Source: JAAYBQ01 sp035403465 (GTDB lineage: Bacteria; Spirochaetota; UBA4802; UBA5550). Taken from it: a DNA stretch of 43,403 nt. The DNA is taken from positions 1 to 43,403 of the forward strand of contig DAONFG010000031.1 in the NCBI GenBank assembly GCA_035403465.1, in the 5' to 3' direction. The notes under the pieces were generated by a model, which saw only the letters and a list, made by a program, of their open reading frames with translations, did no database searches and was not told where the DNA came from. Shown here one piece after another: positions 8,141 to 17,300 of the stretch. Both the position numbers and the translations under genes were made by a program. How positions within the stretch are numbered: position 1 is the first letter of the stretch; each line of letters opens with the position of its first letter.

Positions 8141-9595
8141 ATGCCTAAAAAGATAAAATATTTTGCCGGCGCGGGTGTCGCGGTAATAGCATCGGTATTT
8201 ATTTTTGCCTCTGTATATTCCGGGGCGGTTTACGCGTCGGATTATGCCAGGTCCATGATAATACGTGCTTTTAGCCTTTATGGATCGCCCGACGCGACTG
8301 TAAGCGTTATCAGCGCCGCTAACTTTAAAAAGTGCATAAAGACTTTCAGCAGCCTTCCCCGGGGCATGACACATTTTGCAGGGGTAATTTTTTACAGGGC
8401 ACCTCAGAATATGAGCGTGCATGATTTTTCGGAGCAGACAATCGAACTCACCGAATACTACAGGATTTACGAAATGGAACAGTCCCTGGCCGGGATTAAC
8501 CGGATCACGGGCAACATTATCAACGCGGGTGAACTGGTGATTGTAAAAGACGCGGCCCCGCCGTTTGTTCCGGATAACAGGGCAAACAGGGCAGCTGCAA
8601 TCCCATACGTGCGCGGTGTCTATTTCACGGGTGATTCTGCCGGAAGCAGCAGGTTCCTTGAAAAGCTTCCGGTATTAAAGGCTGCCGGGATCAACGCTAT
8701 TGTATTCGATGTGAAGGATATCACAGGTGTAGTCCACACAGGGAGCAGCGTGGAGCAGGTTAAAAAATTCAACCTTAACAGGCATGGGGCAATCGACAAC
8801 CTGCCCAAACTGATACGTGAATGCCGCAGGAACGGCATGTACGTCATAGCGAGGATTGCTGTATTCAGGGACCACCTGCTTTATGAAAGCGATCCCTTAT
8901 GCAGGATAAAGTCAAGAAGCACAGGGGGGGAATGGAATCCCGGCGAGAGGGAGAAGTGGTGTGATCCGACCAGCAGCAGGGTTCAGGAATACAATATTTC
9001 CCTTGCATGCGAACTGGCCGATTATGGTGTCGACGAAGTCCAGTTCGATTATATAAGGTTCCCAACGGTGGGAGACCAGGATGACGCAGCTTACGCATGG
9101 AGCAGCGGTAAAATGGAAAAGACAGCGGCAGTGGCCGCGTTCCTGAAGAACGCGCACCAGAGGCTCCGCGCGAAAAACTGCTTCCTTTCAATAGACATTT
9201 TCGGCGTGGTCGCATGGGGCAAGAACGTGGACATAGAGAAAACCGGGCAGCAGGTGGACCTGCTTGCGGCAAACTGCGATGTGATTTCACCCATGCTCTA
9301 CCCGTCGCATTTTAACAATGCATTTGACGGGTTTGCAAGACCGGGAGACAACCCTTACCACTTTGTAATGACCGGATGCATCAAGGTCAGGGAGCTTGCA
9401 GGGAAAGGCAGGGTGATCGTAAGGCCATGGCTGCAGGCTTTCGCATGGAGAGTTTCGAAATACAACGCTTCATATATAGCCGAGCAGGTGAAGGGCTCTG
9501 CGGATGGCGGAGGTTACGGGTACCTGTTCTGGAATGCTTCTAATAAATACGACGAGGTGATCCAGGGAATGGCAATGGTCCCTGCCGGCAGGTAG
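8141..9595 (+). CDS. DUF4015 putative glycoside hydrolase (TIM-barrel), exported or membrane-anchored
   Basis: 484 residues. An N-terminal hydrophobic segment (about 8-30) is a signal peptide or anchor. Residues about 155-470 match the DUF4015 glycosidase-like barrel: YVRGVYFTGDSAG, INAIVFDVKDITG, YVIARIAVFRDHLL, the catalytic-looking VDEVQFDYIRFPT, SIDIFGVVAWG, VISPMLYPSHF and YGYLFWNASNKYDE. Acidic residues in the DYIRFP and SIDIFG strands are the probable active-site residues. The substrate is not known for the family; a periplasmic or envelope polysaccharide is likely. The start has a GGGAAGAAT ribosome site. It converges with the inhibitor gene, separated by a short AT palindrome. Confidence 0.85.
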   Translation: MPKKIKYFAGAGVAVIASVFIFASVYSGAVYASDYARSMIIRAFSLYGSPDATVSVISAANFKKCIKTFSSLPRGMTHFAGVIFYRAPQNMSVHDFSEQTIELTEYYRIYEMEQSLAGINRITGNIINAGELVIVKDAAPPFVPDNRANRAAAIPYVRGVYFTGDSAGSSRFLEKLPVLKAAGINAIVFDVKDITGVVHTGSSVEQVKKFNLNRHGAIDNLPKLIRECRRNGMYVIARIAVFRDHLLYESDPLCRIKSRSTGGEWNPGEREKWCDPTSSRVQEYNISLACELADYGVDEVQFDYIRFPTVGDQDDAAYAWSSGKMEKTAAVAAFLKNAHQRLRAKNCFLSIDIFGVVAWGKNVDIEKTGQQVDLLAANCDVISPMLYPSHFNNAFDGFARPGDNPYHFVMTGCIKVRELAGKGRVIVRPWLQAFAWRVSKYNASYIAEQVKGSADGGGYGYLFWNASNKYDEVIQGMAMVPAGR

Positions 9596-9617
9596 TACCG
9601 GCAGGAAACTTTAAAGT

Positions 9618-10007
9618 TTATTTCGCAATAATCTTAACAGTGCATGTGTCGGTGTACGCGGGCTTGCTCTTCCAGTGCTCGGCATACTTAAAGGTCAGCG
9701 TATATTCACCCTGCTTAACCCTGAGCCTGAACACCTGTACATCCTCGGCACCGGTCTTTTCGCCTCCGGCAGTCTTAACGCTTTCACCTGCGAGTGTGAC
9801 ACCTTCAGGCAGCGGGTAGACCAGTTTCCAGCTGAATCCGGTGCTAAGCCTTGAAACAAGTTCAACATTGACCTCCGAGCCGGCCTTCACTTCAAGTACC
9901 TGGCTCCCTGACTTAACACTGAAACCCGTGGAAACAGTATCGCCTGTAGTTGTACATCCCGCAGCCATAAATACAGCCAGTATATACAGCATAAATATTT
10001 TTTTCAT
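9618..10007 (-). CDS. chagasin-type (I42) cysteine-protease inhibitor lipoprotein
   Basis: 129 residues. The N-terminal signal ends in the lipobox MAAGC (Cys18), so it is probably a lipoprotein. The mature part is a small all-beta domain of the chagasin/ICP family. The BC-loop is RLSTGFSW (family consensus NPTTGY/F), the DE-loop region GGEKTGAED is glycine-rich, and the last loop EHWKS sits where RPW is usual. Chagasins plug the active site of papain-family proteases. It lies 11 bp downstream of a papain-family gene on the same strand, so both are almost certainly co-transcribed. The start at 10007 was chosen because AAAGGTGA lies just upstream; an upstream ATG at 10070 would destroy the lipoprotein signal. 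Confidence 0.82.
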   Translation of the reverse strand: MKKIFMLYILAVFMAAGCTTTGDTVSTGFSVKSGSQVLEVKAGSEVNVELVSRLSTGFSWKLVYPLPEGVTLAGESVKTAGGEKTGAEDVQVFRLRVKQGEYTLTFKYAEHWKSKPAYTDTCTVKIIAK

Positions 10008-10018
10008 GATATTCACCT

Positions 10019-11389
10019 TTATTCCGAAGCCACAACGGCCCATGTTGCACCGAAGCCTATATTGTTGCATCCGTATTCAACCCACACGTAGCCGTTATCA
10101 CCCCAGCCCGGTCCCCAGGAGTTTTTAACAAGGTACGCGTTTTTGCTGTCATCCCATCCCACAATTGTTATCGCGTGGTTGATGTCTTTTTCGCCTGATA
10201 CTGAAGCAAACTCGTTGAATATGCCGCTCTTGTATGCCTGGAATGCCGGTGTGACCTTAACGCACGCTGCGATTGCACCGTACTTGCATATGGCATCCTT
10301 CATTTCAGAAACGGACGGGATGCCCGCGTTTCTTTTGATGTAGCCCCATTTTAAAACTTTATAAGGAGACTTGCCCAGCGATGAACACGCGCCCTGTTTC
10401 CCCTTGTATTCCCTGTCCTTCTCAAGGGCAGCCCCCTTTGTCATAAGGTAATCAAAAACACCGCCGTACCATCCACCGTCACAGCTCCCGGCGTCGTTGC
10501 CGTTTTTATCAGCTGCGCAGTCAAGGATGAACTGTTCGGAGAGATCAAGCGTGACCCTGTTTTTTATGTAGTAGTTTGTTTCATAAACAGCAGCGGATGT
10601 GAATGCCCAGCAGCTTCCGCATATGCCCTGGTACTTGACCGTGGTTGCGTACTTTGAGTCTCTCCAATTGAAAGCCTTGAGCGTAACAACAGGCGCAATG
10701 TTGATCGGGACGTTCCTGTCTCCCATGAGTCTGCGGCTCTCATTGTCCTGGCGGTTCAGTTCATCCTGTTTGCGCTTCTCCTCATCCTGTCTTCGCTTCT
10801 CCTCATCACGCCTGAGCTTTTCATCCTCCTGCTTGCGCTTTTCCTCCTCCTGGCGTTTCAGTTCCTCCTGCTTCCTCCTGTCGCGCTCCCTGTTGATCTC
10901 CTCTTCGCGTTTTTTGCGTTCTTCTTCAAGGCGCTTCAGCTCCTCCTGCCTGCGTGTCTCATCTTTCTGGCGCTCAAGTTCATCTTTCTTGCGTTCAAGT
11001 TCATCTTTCTTTTTTCGTTCCTCTTCTTTTTTTCGCTCAAGCTCCTCTCTCTTCCGCCGTTCATCCTCTTTCTTTTTAATTTCATCTTCAGATGGAGGCT
11101 TACTTCCCGTAATCTGGGAAATCTTGTATTTCATCATTTCGTTCAGTTCAACTTTATACTTTAAATTCCGCTCCTTGATGTCAGAGACAATCCCTTTCAT
11201 CATGGTATTGATCTCATCAGGGGAACGTGTAAAAGATTCCTTGTCCTGTTTATAACGCTTCAGAATATCCTCTTTTGTGGTTTTTTGCGCAAAAGCCTTA
11301 AAACCTCCGCCGGCATTCATTAAAAGCAGAGCAATGATCATAGAAAGCAGAATGCCCGGAACAAGCAGGTAGAATCTTTGAGATTTCAT
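10019..11389 (-). CDS. papain-family (C1) cysteine protease with long charged coiled coil
   Basis: 456 residues. A membrane anchor or signal (about 7-35) is followed by a helical stretch and then a highly charged Arg/Lys/Glu/Asp/Gln-rich coiled coil (about 98-232) of heptad-like KREELERKK and EEKRKQ blocks. The C-terminal papain domain (about 238-456) has the oxyanion Gln and nucleophile in YQGICGSCWAF (Cys260), His405 in NHAITIVGWDD and Asn423 in KNSWGPGWG. There is no recognisable ERFNIN-type propeptide, so the coiled coil may replace it as spacer, assembly module or pro-region. Bacterial C1 proteases are uncommon. The chagasin-type inhibitor gene directly downstream suggests controlled envelope proteolysis. 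Confidence 0.9.
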   Translation of the reverse strand: MKSQRFYLLVPGILLSMIIALLLMNAGGGFKAFAQKTTKEDILKRYKQDKESFTRSPDEINTMMKGIVSDIKERNLKYKVELNEMMKYKISQITGSKPPSEDEIKKKEDERRKREELERKKEEERKKKDELERKKDELERQKDETRRQEELKRLEEERKKREEEINRERDRRKQEELKRQEEEKRKQEDEKLRRDEEKRRQDEEKRKQDELNRQDNESRRLMGDRNVPINIAPVVTLKAFNWRDSKYATTVKYQGICGSCWAFTSAAVYETNYYIKNRVTLDLSEQFILDCAADKNGNDAGSCDGGWYGGVFDYLMTKGAALEKDREYKGKQGACSSLGKSPYKVLKWGYIKRNAGIPSVSEMKDAICKYGAIAACVKVTPAFQAYKSGIFNEFASVSGEKDINHAITIVGWDDSKNAYLVKNSWGPGWGDNGYVWVEYGCNNIGFGATWAVVASE

Positions 11390-11982
11390 TTTTTACTCCT
11401 TGTGATTTGCTTAATGGAATACCTGTTAATCAGGCTTCAAGTGTCCCTGGCGGCTGAACACATGGAACGGTTGATTAAATTTTCAGAAATTCCATTATGG
11501 TTTAATAATAATATAAACAGAAAATAATCAATAAACTATTTTTTTTAATCAGGGCGGTTTTTACACGGCAATTTAACACCGTCCCTCTCCAGGAGCGAAG
11601 ATGAATTAAGGGCTGCAGATTGCCTGGTAAAAAAAGCATCGTCACACCGCAGGCAGGGCAGAATATTTTTTCAAACGCAGTCCCGGGGGAATATTTCAGG
11701 AGCTTTATAACATATGGATCAATAGCGATTGCCCTGATAATCAATCCGGCATGAACAGCGGAAATAAAGAATCATTACAAATAACTTGTTTCCTTTCTTG
11801 TTTTTTAGCGGATCTAAGGGGCGAAGCCCCTGAAAGGAAGCTCTCTTCAGGCTTTCTGAAGGCATCAAACTCCAGTTTGGAAACAAGTCTAATATAATTA
11901 TTCTTGATTAATTTCTGGATGCATGATCCGGATAAAACCGTCAGGCAATCTGCCGAATCACATGGGACACCAGGAGAAATCT
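11390..11982. other. 593-bp intergenic region with repeat remnants
   Basis: No convincing gene; an 80-codon minus-strand frame at 11502-11744 lacks a ribosome site and family features. Near 11815-11835 the GC-rich stem GGGGCGAAGCCCC (dispersed element) occurs, followed at about 11870-11888 by CAAACTCCAGTTTGGAAAC, a short palindromic repeat type common between genes. Confidence 0.6.
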
Positions 11983-12663
11983 ATGCAATGCGATGATAAG
12001 AGTAACATGATCATATCCTATATCACGCTGAGGAATTTAATAGGCTATGGGGGAATACTTCTGCCGTTTGTATGCATGGCAGGCGCCGCGTTCATAGGTG
12101 GGAAATGCATACAGGAATCAGTGAGCATGTATTATTATTCCAACATGCGTGATTTTTTTATCGGCCTCATGGCAGTTGTATCTCTTTTTCTTGTGACATA
12201 TAAGGGTTACTGCCTGGTGGATAACATTGTTACAACATCAAGCGGGGTCATGGGACTGCTTCTTGCACTCTTCCCCTGTATGCAGAGCAAAGATGCAACA
12301 GAACTTGTGGGGATCTTCATGCTTAAACAGGGGACATCGGAATATATCCATGTGACATCAGCTGCCGTTTTTTTCATACTGCTGGCACTTAACTCGATCT
12401 TCCTGTTCACCAGGAGCAAATTAAAATGGAAGGACTTCCCGTGCCGGAAAAAGATCAGGAACATAATATATATAGGCTGCGGGGTAATTATCCTGGTCGC
12501 GCTGGTGCTTCTCGCGGTATTAACCATGGTCCTGGGGAGTGCATATGTTACAGAGCACAGGATACCGCTTATCCTGGAAATAATAATGCTTTCTGCTTTC
12601 GGAGTTTCGTGGCTGGTAAAGGGTGAAACAATTTTTAAAGACCGGCAGGGGGAGATTGCATAA
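11983..12663 (+). CDS. multi-pass membrane protein of unknown function
   Basis: 226 residues with about six predicted membrane helices (roughly 15-35, 55-75, 80-100, 120-140, 160-185 and 195-210). Conserved-looking features are MYYYSNMRDFFIGLM in the first outer loop and a short charged C-terminus. I do not recognise a named family. The pattern resembles DUF998-like or other small integral membrane proteins. The start at 11983 is preferred to upstream ATGs at 11923 and 11962 because CAGGAGAAATCT lies directly before it. It stands alone between an intergenic repeat and leuB. Confidence 0.65.
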   Translation: MQCDDKSNMIISYITLRNLIGYGGILLPFVCMAGAAFIGGKCIQESVSMYYYSNMRDFFIGLMAVVSLFLVTYKGYCLVDNIVTTSSGVMGLLLALFPCMQSKDATELVGIFMLKQGTSEYIHVTSAAVFFILLALNSIFLFTRSKLKWKDFPCRKKIRNIIYIGCGVIILVALVLLAVLTMVLGSAYVTEHRIPLILEIIMLSAFGVSWLVKGETIFKDRQGEIA

Positions 12664-12706
12664 ATTCCCGGCGGCATGCTTTTTAGTGGAAATGAGGGAT
12701 TTTTAT

Positions 12707-12736
12707 TTGACACAAAAACAGTTTTTAATCTTTGTT
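12707..12736 (+). promoter_or_regulatory. candidate promoter of leuB
   Basis: TTGACA at 12707-12712 is a perfect -35 hexamer. The best -10 candidate, TTTGTT at 12731-12736, is weak and gives an 18-base spacer. No T-box or leader peptide was recognised between it and the ATG. Confidence 0.3.
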
Positions 12737-12818
12737 AACAGGTATAGAACGGCGGGACAATTGTTTAATGCCAGTACCTGTTAAAGCCGTTAATCCTTGA
12801 ACAAACAACGGAGATTTT

Positions 12819-13886
12819 ATGTCAGCAAAAAAGATCGCAGTACTGCCGGGCGACGGTATCGGGCCAGAGGTTATGCAAGAGGCAATCAAGGTTCTCAACA
12901 GGATAAGTGAACTTTACAAGATAGAATTTTCTTACACGTATGCAAATGTAGGCGGTGCAGGCATCGACAACGAGGGAAAGGCGCTTCCTGAAACCACTGT
13001 GAAGATATGCCAGGAATCAGACGCAATACTCTTCGGGTCAGTCGGCGGGCCTAAATGGGAAAAGCTCCCCCCTGAGGAACAGCCCGAACGCGGCGCACTC
13101 CTTCCCCTGCGCAAGAAATTCAACCTTTACGCGAACCTGCGTCCCGCTATTGTATTTAAAGAGCTGAAAGACGCATCGCCCCTTAAACCTGAGATAATCG
13201 GCGAAGGTTTTGACATCATGATAATAAGGGAGCTCACGGGGGGCATATACTTCGGTCAGCCCAAGGGCAAGGACCACGACAGGGGATTCGATACGCTCGT
13301 TTACACCAGGGACGAAATTATAAGAATTACACGCGTGGCATTCGAAACAGCAATGAAGCGCGGCAAAAAATTAACATCAATCGACAAGGCTAACGTGCTT
13401 TCAACAATGCTGCTGTGGCGCGAAGTTGTTGAGGAGATATCGAAGGAATACCCCGAGGTCAAACTGAACCACCTGTATGTTGACAACGGCGCGATGCAGC
13501 TTGTACGCAACCCGCGCCAGTTCGACGTAATGCTCTGCGACAACATGTTCGGAGACATACTTTCTGACGAAGCGTCGATGATTACAGGTTCGCTGGGTAT
13601 GCTCCCCTCTGCATCGCTCTCTGATGGAACATTCGGGCTGTATGAACCCGCAGGCGGATCAGCCCCTGACATCGCGGGCAAGGGGATAGCCAACCCTATC
13701 GCACAGATACTCTCTGCTGGGATGATGCTTAAATACAGTTTCGGGCTTGACGAAGGTTACAGGAGAATATTCACAGCAATAGAGAAGGTGCTTGAGCAGG
13801 GCTACAGGACAGGGGACATCATGTCACCGGGGAAAAAGCAGGTGGGTACTGCCGAAATGGGCAGCCTCATCAGGGATAACCTGTAG
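12819..13886 (+). CDS. leuB: 3-isopropylmalate dehydrogenase
   Basis: 355 residues, full length for LeuB, which oxidatively decarboxylates 3-isopropylmalate in leucine synthesis using NAD+ and a divalent metal. Evidence: N-terminal IAVLPGDGIGPEVMQEA, GSVGGPKWEKLPPEEQPERGALLPLRK with the substrate-binding arginines, RELTGGIYFG, the metal-binding DNMFGDILSDEAS and the NAD-binding YEPAGGSAPDIAGKGIANP. A GGAGATTTT ribosome site precedes the ATG. Other leucine genes are not adjacent. A strong intrinsic terminator follows. Confidence 0.97.
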   Translation: MSAKKIAVLPGDGIGPEVMQEAIKVLNRISELYKIEFSYTYANVGGAGIDNEGKALPETTVKICQESDAILFGSVGGPKWEKLPPEEQPERGALLPLRKKFNLYANLRPAIVFKELKDASPLKPEIIGEGFDIMIIRELTGGIYFGQPKGKDHDRGFDTLVYTRDEIIRITRVAFETAMKRGKKLTSIDKANVLSTMLLWREVVEEISKEYPEVKLNHLYVDNGAMQLVRNPRQFDVMLCDNMFGDILSDEASMITGSLGMLPSASLSDGTFGLYEPAGGSAPDIAGKGIANPIAQILSAGMMLKYSFGLDEGYRRIFTAIEKVLEQGYRTGDIMSPGKKQVGTAEMGSLIRDNL

Positions 13887-13890
13887 TCAT

Positions 13891-13923
13891 AAAAAAAGCC
13901 GGTATATACGCCGGCTTTTTTTT
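13891..13923 (+). terminator. intrinsic terminator after leuB
   Basis: Stem arms AAAAAAAGCCGG and CCGGCTTTTTTT with the loop TATATACG, ending in an eight-T run. It starts 4 bases after the leuB stop and is symmetric enough to act on both strands, so it may also end the small minus-strand gene at 13970. Confidence 0.92.
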
Positions 13924-13969
13924 ATGATTCATAACTTGAATACTTCTTAAAGCAGAATAGGAGAGCTGG

Positions 13970-14098
13970 TTACTTTTTATTACTCTCGATAGTCATTTGT
14001 TTTGCTTTTTCAAAAAGAGTTTCAGCTTCCTTGAAGTTGCCCCTTTTCATCAGATCAAGTCCTTTGTTGAAAATTGTATCTATTTCCCTGATAGTCAT
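13970..14098 (-). CDS. 42-residue TPR-like microprotein
   Basis: ATG at 14098 is preceded by CGGAGGATTTT, an excellent ribosome site at ideal spacing, and the frame ends at 13970. The product is a single helix-turn-helix of TPR type: DTIFNKGLDLMKRGNFKEAE followed by TLFEKAKQM. It reads as one tetratricopeptide repeat (the Ala/Gly/Leu pattern is right) with a short polar tail. Function is unknown; it could be a helix-pairing adaptor. The leuB terminator lies just downstream and would also serve it. Confidence 0.6.
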   Translation of the reverse strand: MTIREIDTIFNKGLDLMKRGNFKEAETLFEKAKQMTIESNKK

Positions 14099-14348
14099 AA
14101 AATCCTCCGTGTTTAGTATAATAATTAATCGGCAGTTTCCGGTTTTTTGTTAATAAATAACGGGAAGCATGTGATTTATTCTGAAAATATTCTGCCCTGT
14201 ATTATATATGGCAGTGTTTAAATATTTTGTCATTCCTGCCGGATTTTTAACAATATCAATGGAATTTGATGGTCAGATCATGTAATTTGAAATATATAAA
14301 AGAAAAACATGATGCTGATCATTTTTATGATAATCCGGAAATACATAA

Positions 14349-17300
14349 ATGAAGTATATTAAAAGCAGGATTCTCCTTTTCGGCACATTTATACTGCTGC
14401 CGGTATTTATTATATCATGCCGCGAAGGCAGGGGCCCGGGAGCGATGCCGCATGCAGTTCAGGGGGTATTCCAGGCGGGAGACCTTGATCTGGGCAAAGA
14501 TGGCCCGGTTTACCTGCGGGGTGAGTGGAAGTTCAGGTGGCTGGAGGATGATCCATCGTTCGCAAACCCGAAGTATGATGATTCATCCTGGCCCGTGATT
14601 GCAACAAGAGGGTACTGGACAAAGTTAACAGGCAGTGGTCCGGGTTACGGCTGGTACAGGCTCCACATAAGGTTTAACGGGTATAAACCCTCTGAGGGTA
14701 CAAAGCTTGGGTTGAGTATTCCCTACATCAAATCATCATACGACCTCTATGTAAACGGCGCCTATGTTACATCCTCGGGGAAGTTCGGAAGATCCATTAA
14801 CGAAGCTGTCCCGCAGATACTTCCGAGGCTGGTAATGATTGAGGTTCCCGCAGGCTCAGACGAAATCGTAATTGCGGTCAGGTGCAGCAATTTCCACCAC
14901 AGGGAGGGGGGATTCTTTGAAACTCCGCGGCTTGGACTTTACGATGACGTGAGACAGCGCCTGTGGCAGAAGGACTTCGTCAACGTTTTTCTCATCGGAC
15001 TTATTCTGATGATGGGGATATATCATCTCCTTATATGGCTCGGGCGCAGGGAGGACAGGGCAAGTCTATATTTTACCATTGGATGTTTTGTTATTTTTTT
15101 CAGGTTCATGGCGGTTAACAGCTATTTTGAAATGCTATTCCCGGGTGCCGGGCTTTTTGAATTTAAATTTAAAACTATATACATGAGCCTCCCGGCAAGC
15201 GGAATGAGCTTTATACTCTTTTTCAATGAAATATACCGGTGGGGTTTCAATAAACGGGCCCTGAACCTGCTGATTTATGTGTGCATAACGCTGATTATAT
15301 TTGTACTGTTTTTCCCCTGCAGGGTCTATTCGCAGGTTTCGTATGTTTACGAGGGTACTCTGGTACTTTCAGAGATATGGATGTTCGTGGTTATTATAAT
15401 CGCGGCAGTAAAAAAAATGAAGTGGTCCATGTACCTGCTGCCGGGATATTCATGCCTGTTCCTTACCGCGATAAACGACCTCCTGGCTATGAAACTTGTC
15501 ATTGACACTCCCCAGATCGCGGCAGCTGGACTTGCTGGACTGATGATCTGCCAGGCAATGGTACTTTCGGAAAGATATGCCTGGGCATACAGGAAAGCCA
15601 AACATCTTTCACTGAATCTCCAGGAGGAGGTTGCTATCAAGACAGGGGACCTCCTCGAGCGTACAAGGGAGGCCGAGGAGGCCAGGCGCGGGATTGAAAA
15701 GGTTCACGCAAAACTTGTTGAGATGGAAAGCTACAGGAACATATTCTTCCAGAATATCACCCATGAGTTTCGCACGCCTCTGACTATTATAATAGGATAC
15801 GTTGAGCGGGCCATGGATACCCTGGGGAGCTGTAACCCTGAGGAGCTTAAAGAGCAGTATCTTGTTATACTCTCCAATGCGCGGATGCTGCTGAAGCTCA
15901 TAAACCAGCTGCTTGATATATCAAAAATTGAGTCCGAGATGATGAAGGTCAAAGAGGAGCCTGTTGACCTGGTGAAGCTTATAAGAAGCATAGCTTCATT
16001 CTTCGAGTACCCCGCAGCCCAGAAGGGGATCGTTTTCACAATTGACATTGAGGGTGAAACAATCATAGGCCTCTTCGACTGCGAAAAGCTGGAAAAGATC
16101 ATGTATAATCTTCTTTCAAACGCGTTCAAGTTTACAGGAGAGAAGGGCAGGATCAATATCGCTGTCCGAAACGTGGATGATGATGTCTGCATTTCCATAA
16201 GCGATACTGGTATCGGGATCAGTGAGGAGAAACTTCCGAGGATATTCGAAAGATTCTACCAGGGGGATAATTCCATGAAACGGATCTTCGAGGGTACCGG
16301 TATCGGTCTTTCGCTGGTCAGGGAATATGTTGATCTGTTTAACGGCAGGATCGATGTGACGAGTACTGAAGGTAAGGGATCGGTATTCACGGTCATACTC
16401 CCCCTTAAAAAATGCGGATTGTCCGGTGACGTTGTCCCGAAACCTGACATGGAGCAGATTTCAAGATCGGCAAAGATCTATCTGAGTGATATAAATTCCT
16501 ATGCGAAGACCCCGAAAGGGGATTATCTGCACGAAACAGGTCTGAACGATAATGAGACTGTCCTCATTGTCGAGGATAACAGCGACATGCGGTCGTACCT
16601 GAGAGAGATTCTCAATACCAGGTATACAATAAAAGAAGCAGGTAACGGTGTCGAGGCACTTGCGATAATAGCGAATTTATCCCCTGACCTGATAATATCG
16701 GATATTATGATGCCCGTAATGGACGGTTACAGGCTGATTTCCGAGCTTAAAAGTAATCCGGCAACATCGCATATACCCGTTATCCTGCTGACCGCAAAGG
16801 TCGGCGATGACGAGAAAATAATGGGACTTGAATGCGGAGCAGATGACTATATTGTAAAACCCTTCAGCGCGCGGGAACTGCTGACCAGGACCGATTCCCT
16901 TGTGAGGCTCTACCGGTACCAGAAACTCATGGCAGAGAAGAGCAGGATAATCGATGCAGAACTGGCAGTTGCAAAGGAGATACAGGCAAAACTTATAATA
17001 ACGGATGCGTCAGATCACCACGAAAATTTTTTCGCGTTCTTCAGGCCCTATGACAGGGTTGCGGGTGATTTTTACGGCTACGTGGAGGATGGTGATGCAG
17101 TGCATATATTCATCGCCGATGTTTCAGGGCACGGTGTGGCTGCAGCTTTCCTCTCGCTTGTAGCGAAGAATGAACTGGAGGTCCTGGTCAGAAAGGGTGT
17201 ACATGCCGCAACTGTGATGGAACATTTGAACAATACTATATGCAGCTACACGGTGAGCGGAAATTTCATGACTGTGTTTTACTGTGTCTATCACAGGGAC

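Noticed and set aside
10599..11255. 218-codon Ser/Arg/Phe-rich plus-strand frame
   Set aside because: Antisense shadow of the repetitive charged coiled coil of the papain-family gene; composition is a by-product of GAR/AAR codons.
11502..11744. 80-codon minus-strand frame
   Set aside because: No ribosome site, no family, and atypical composition ending in low-complexity residues.
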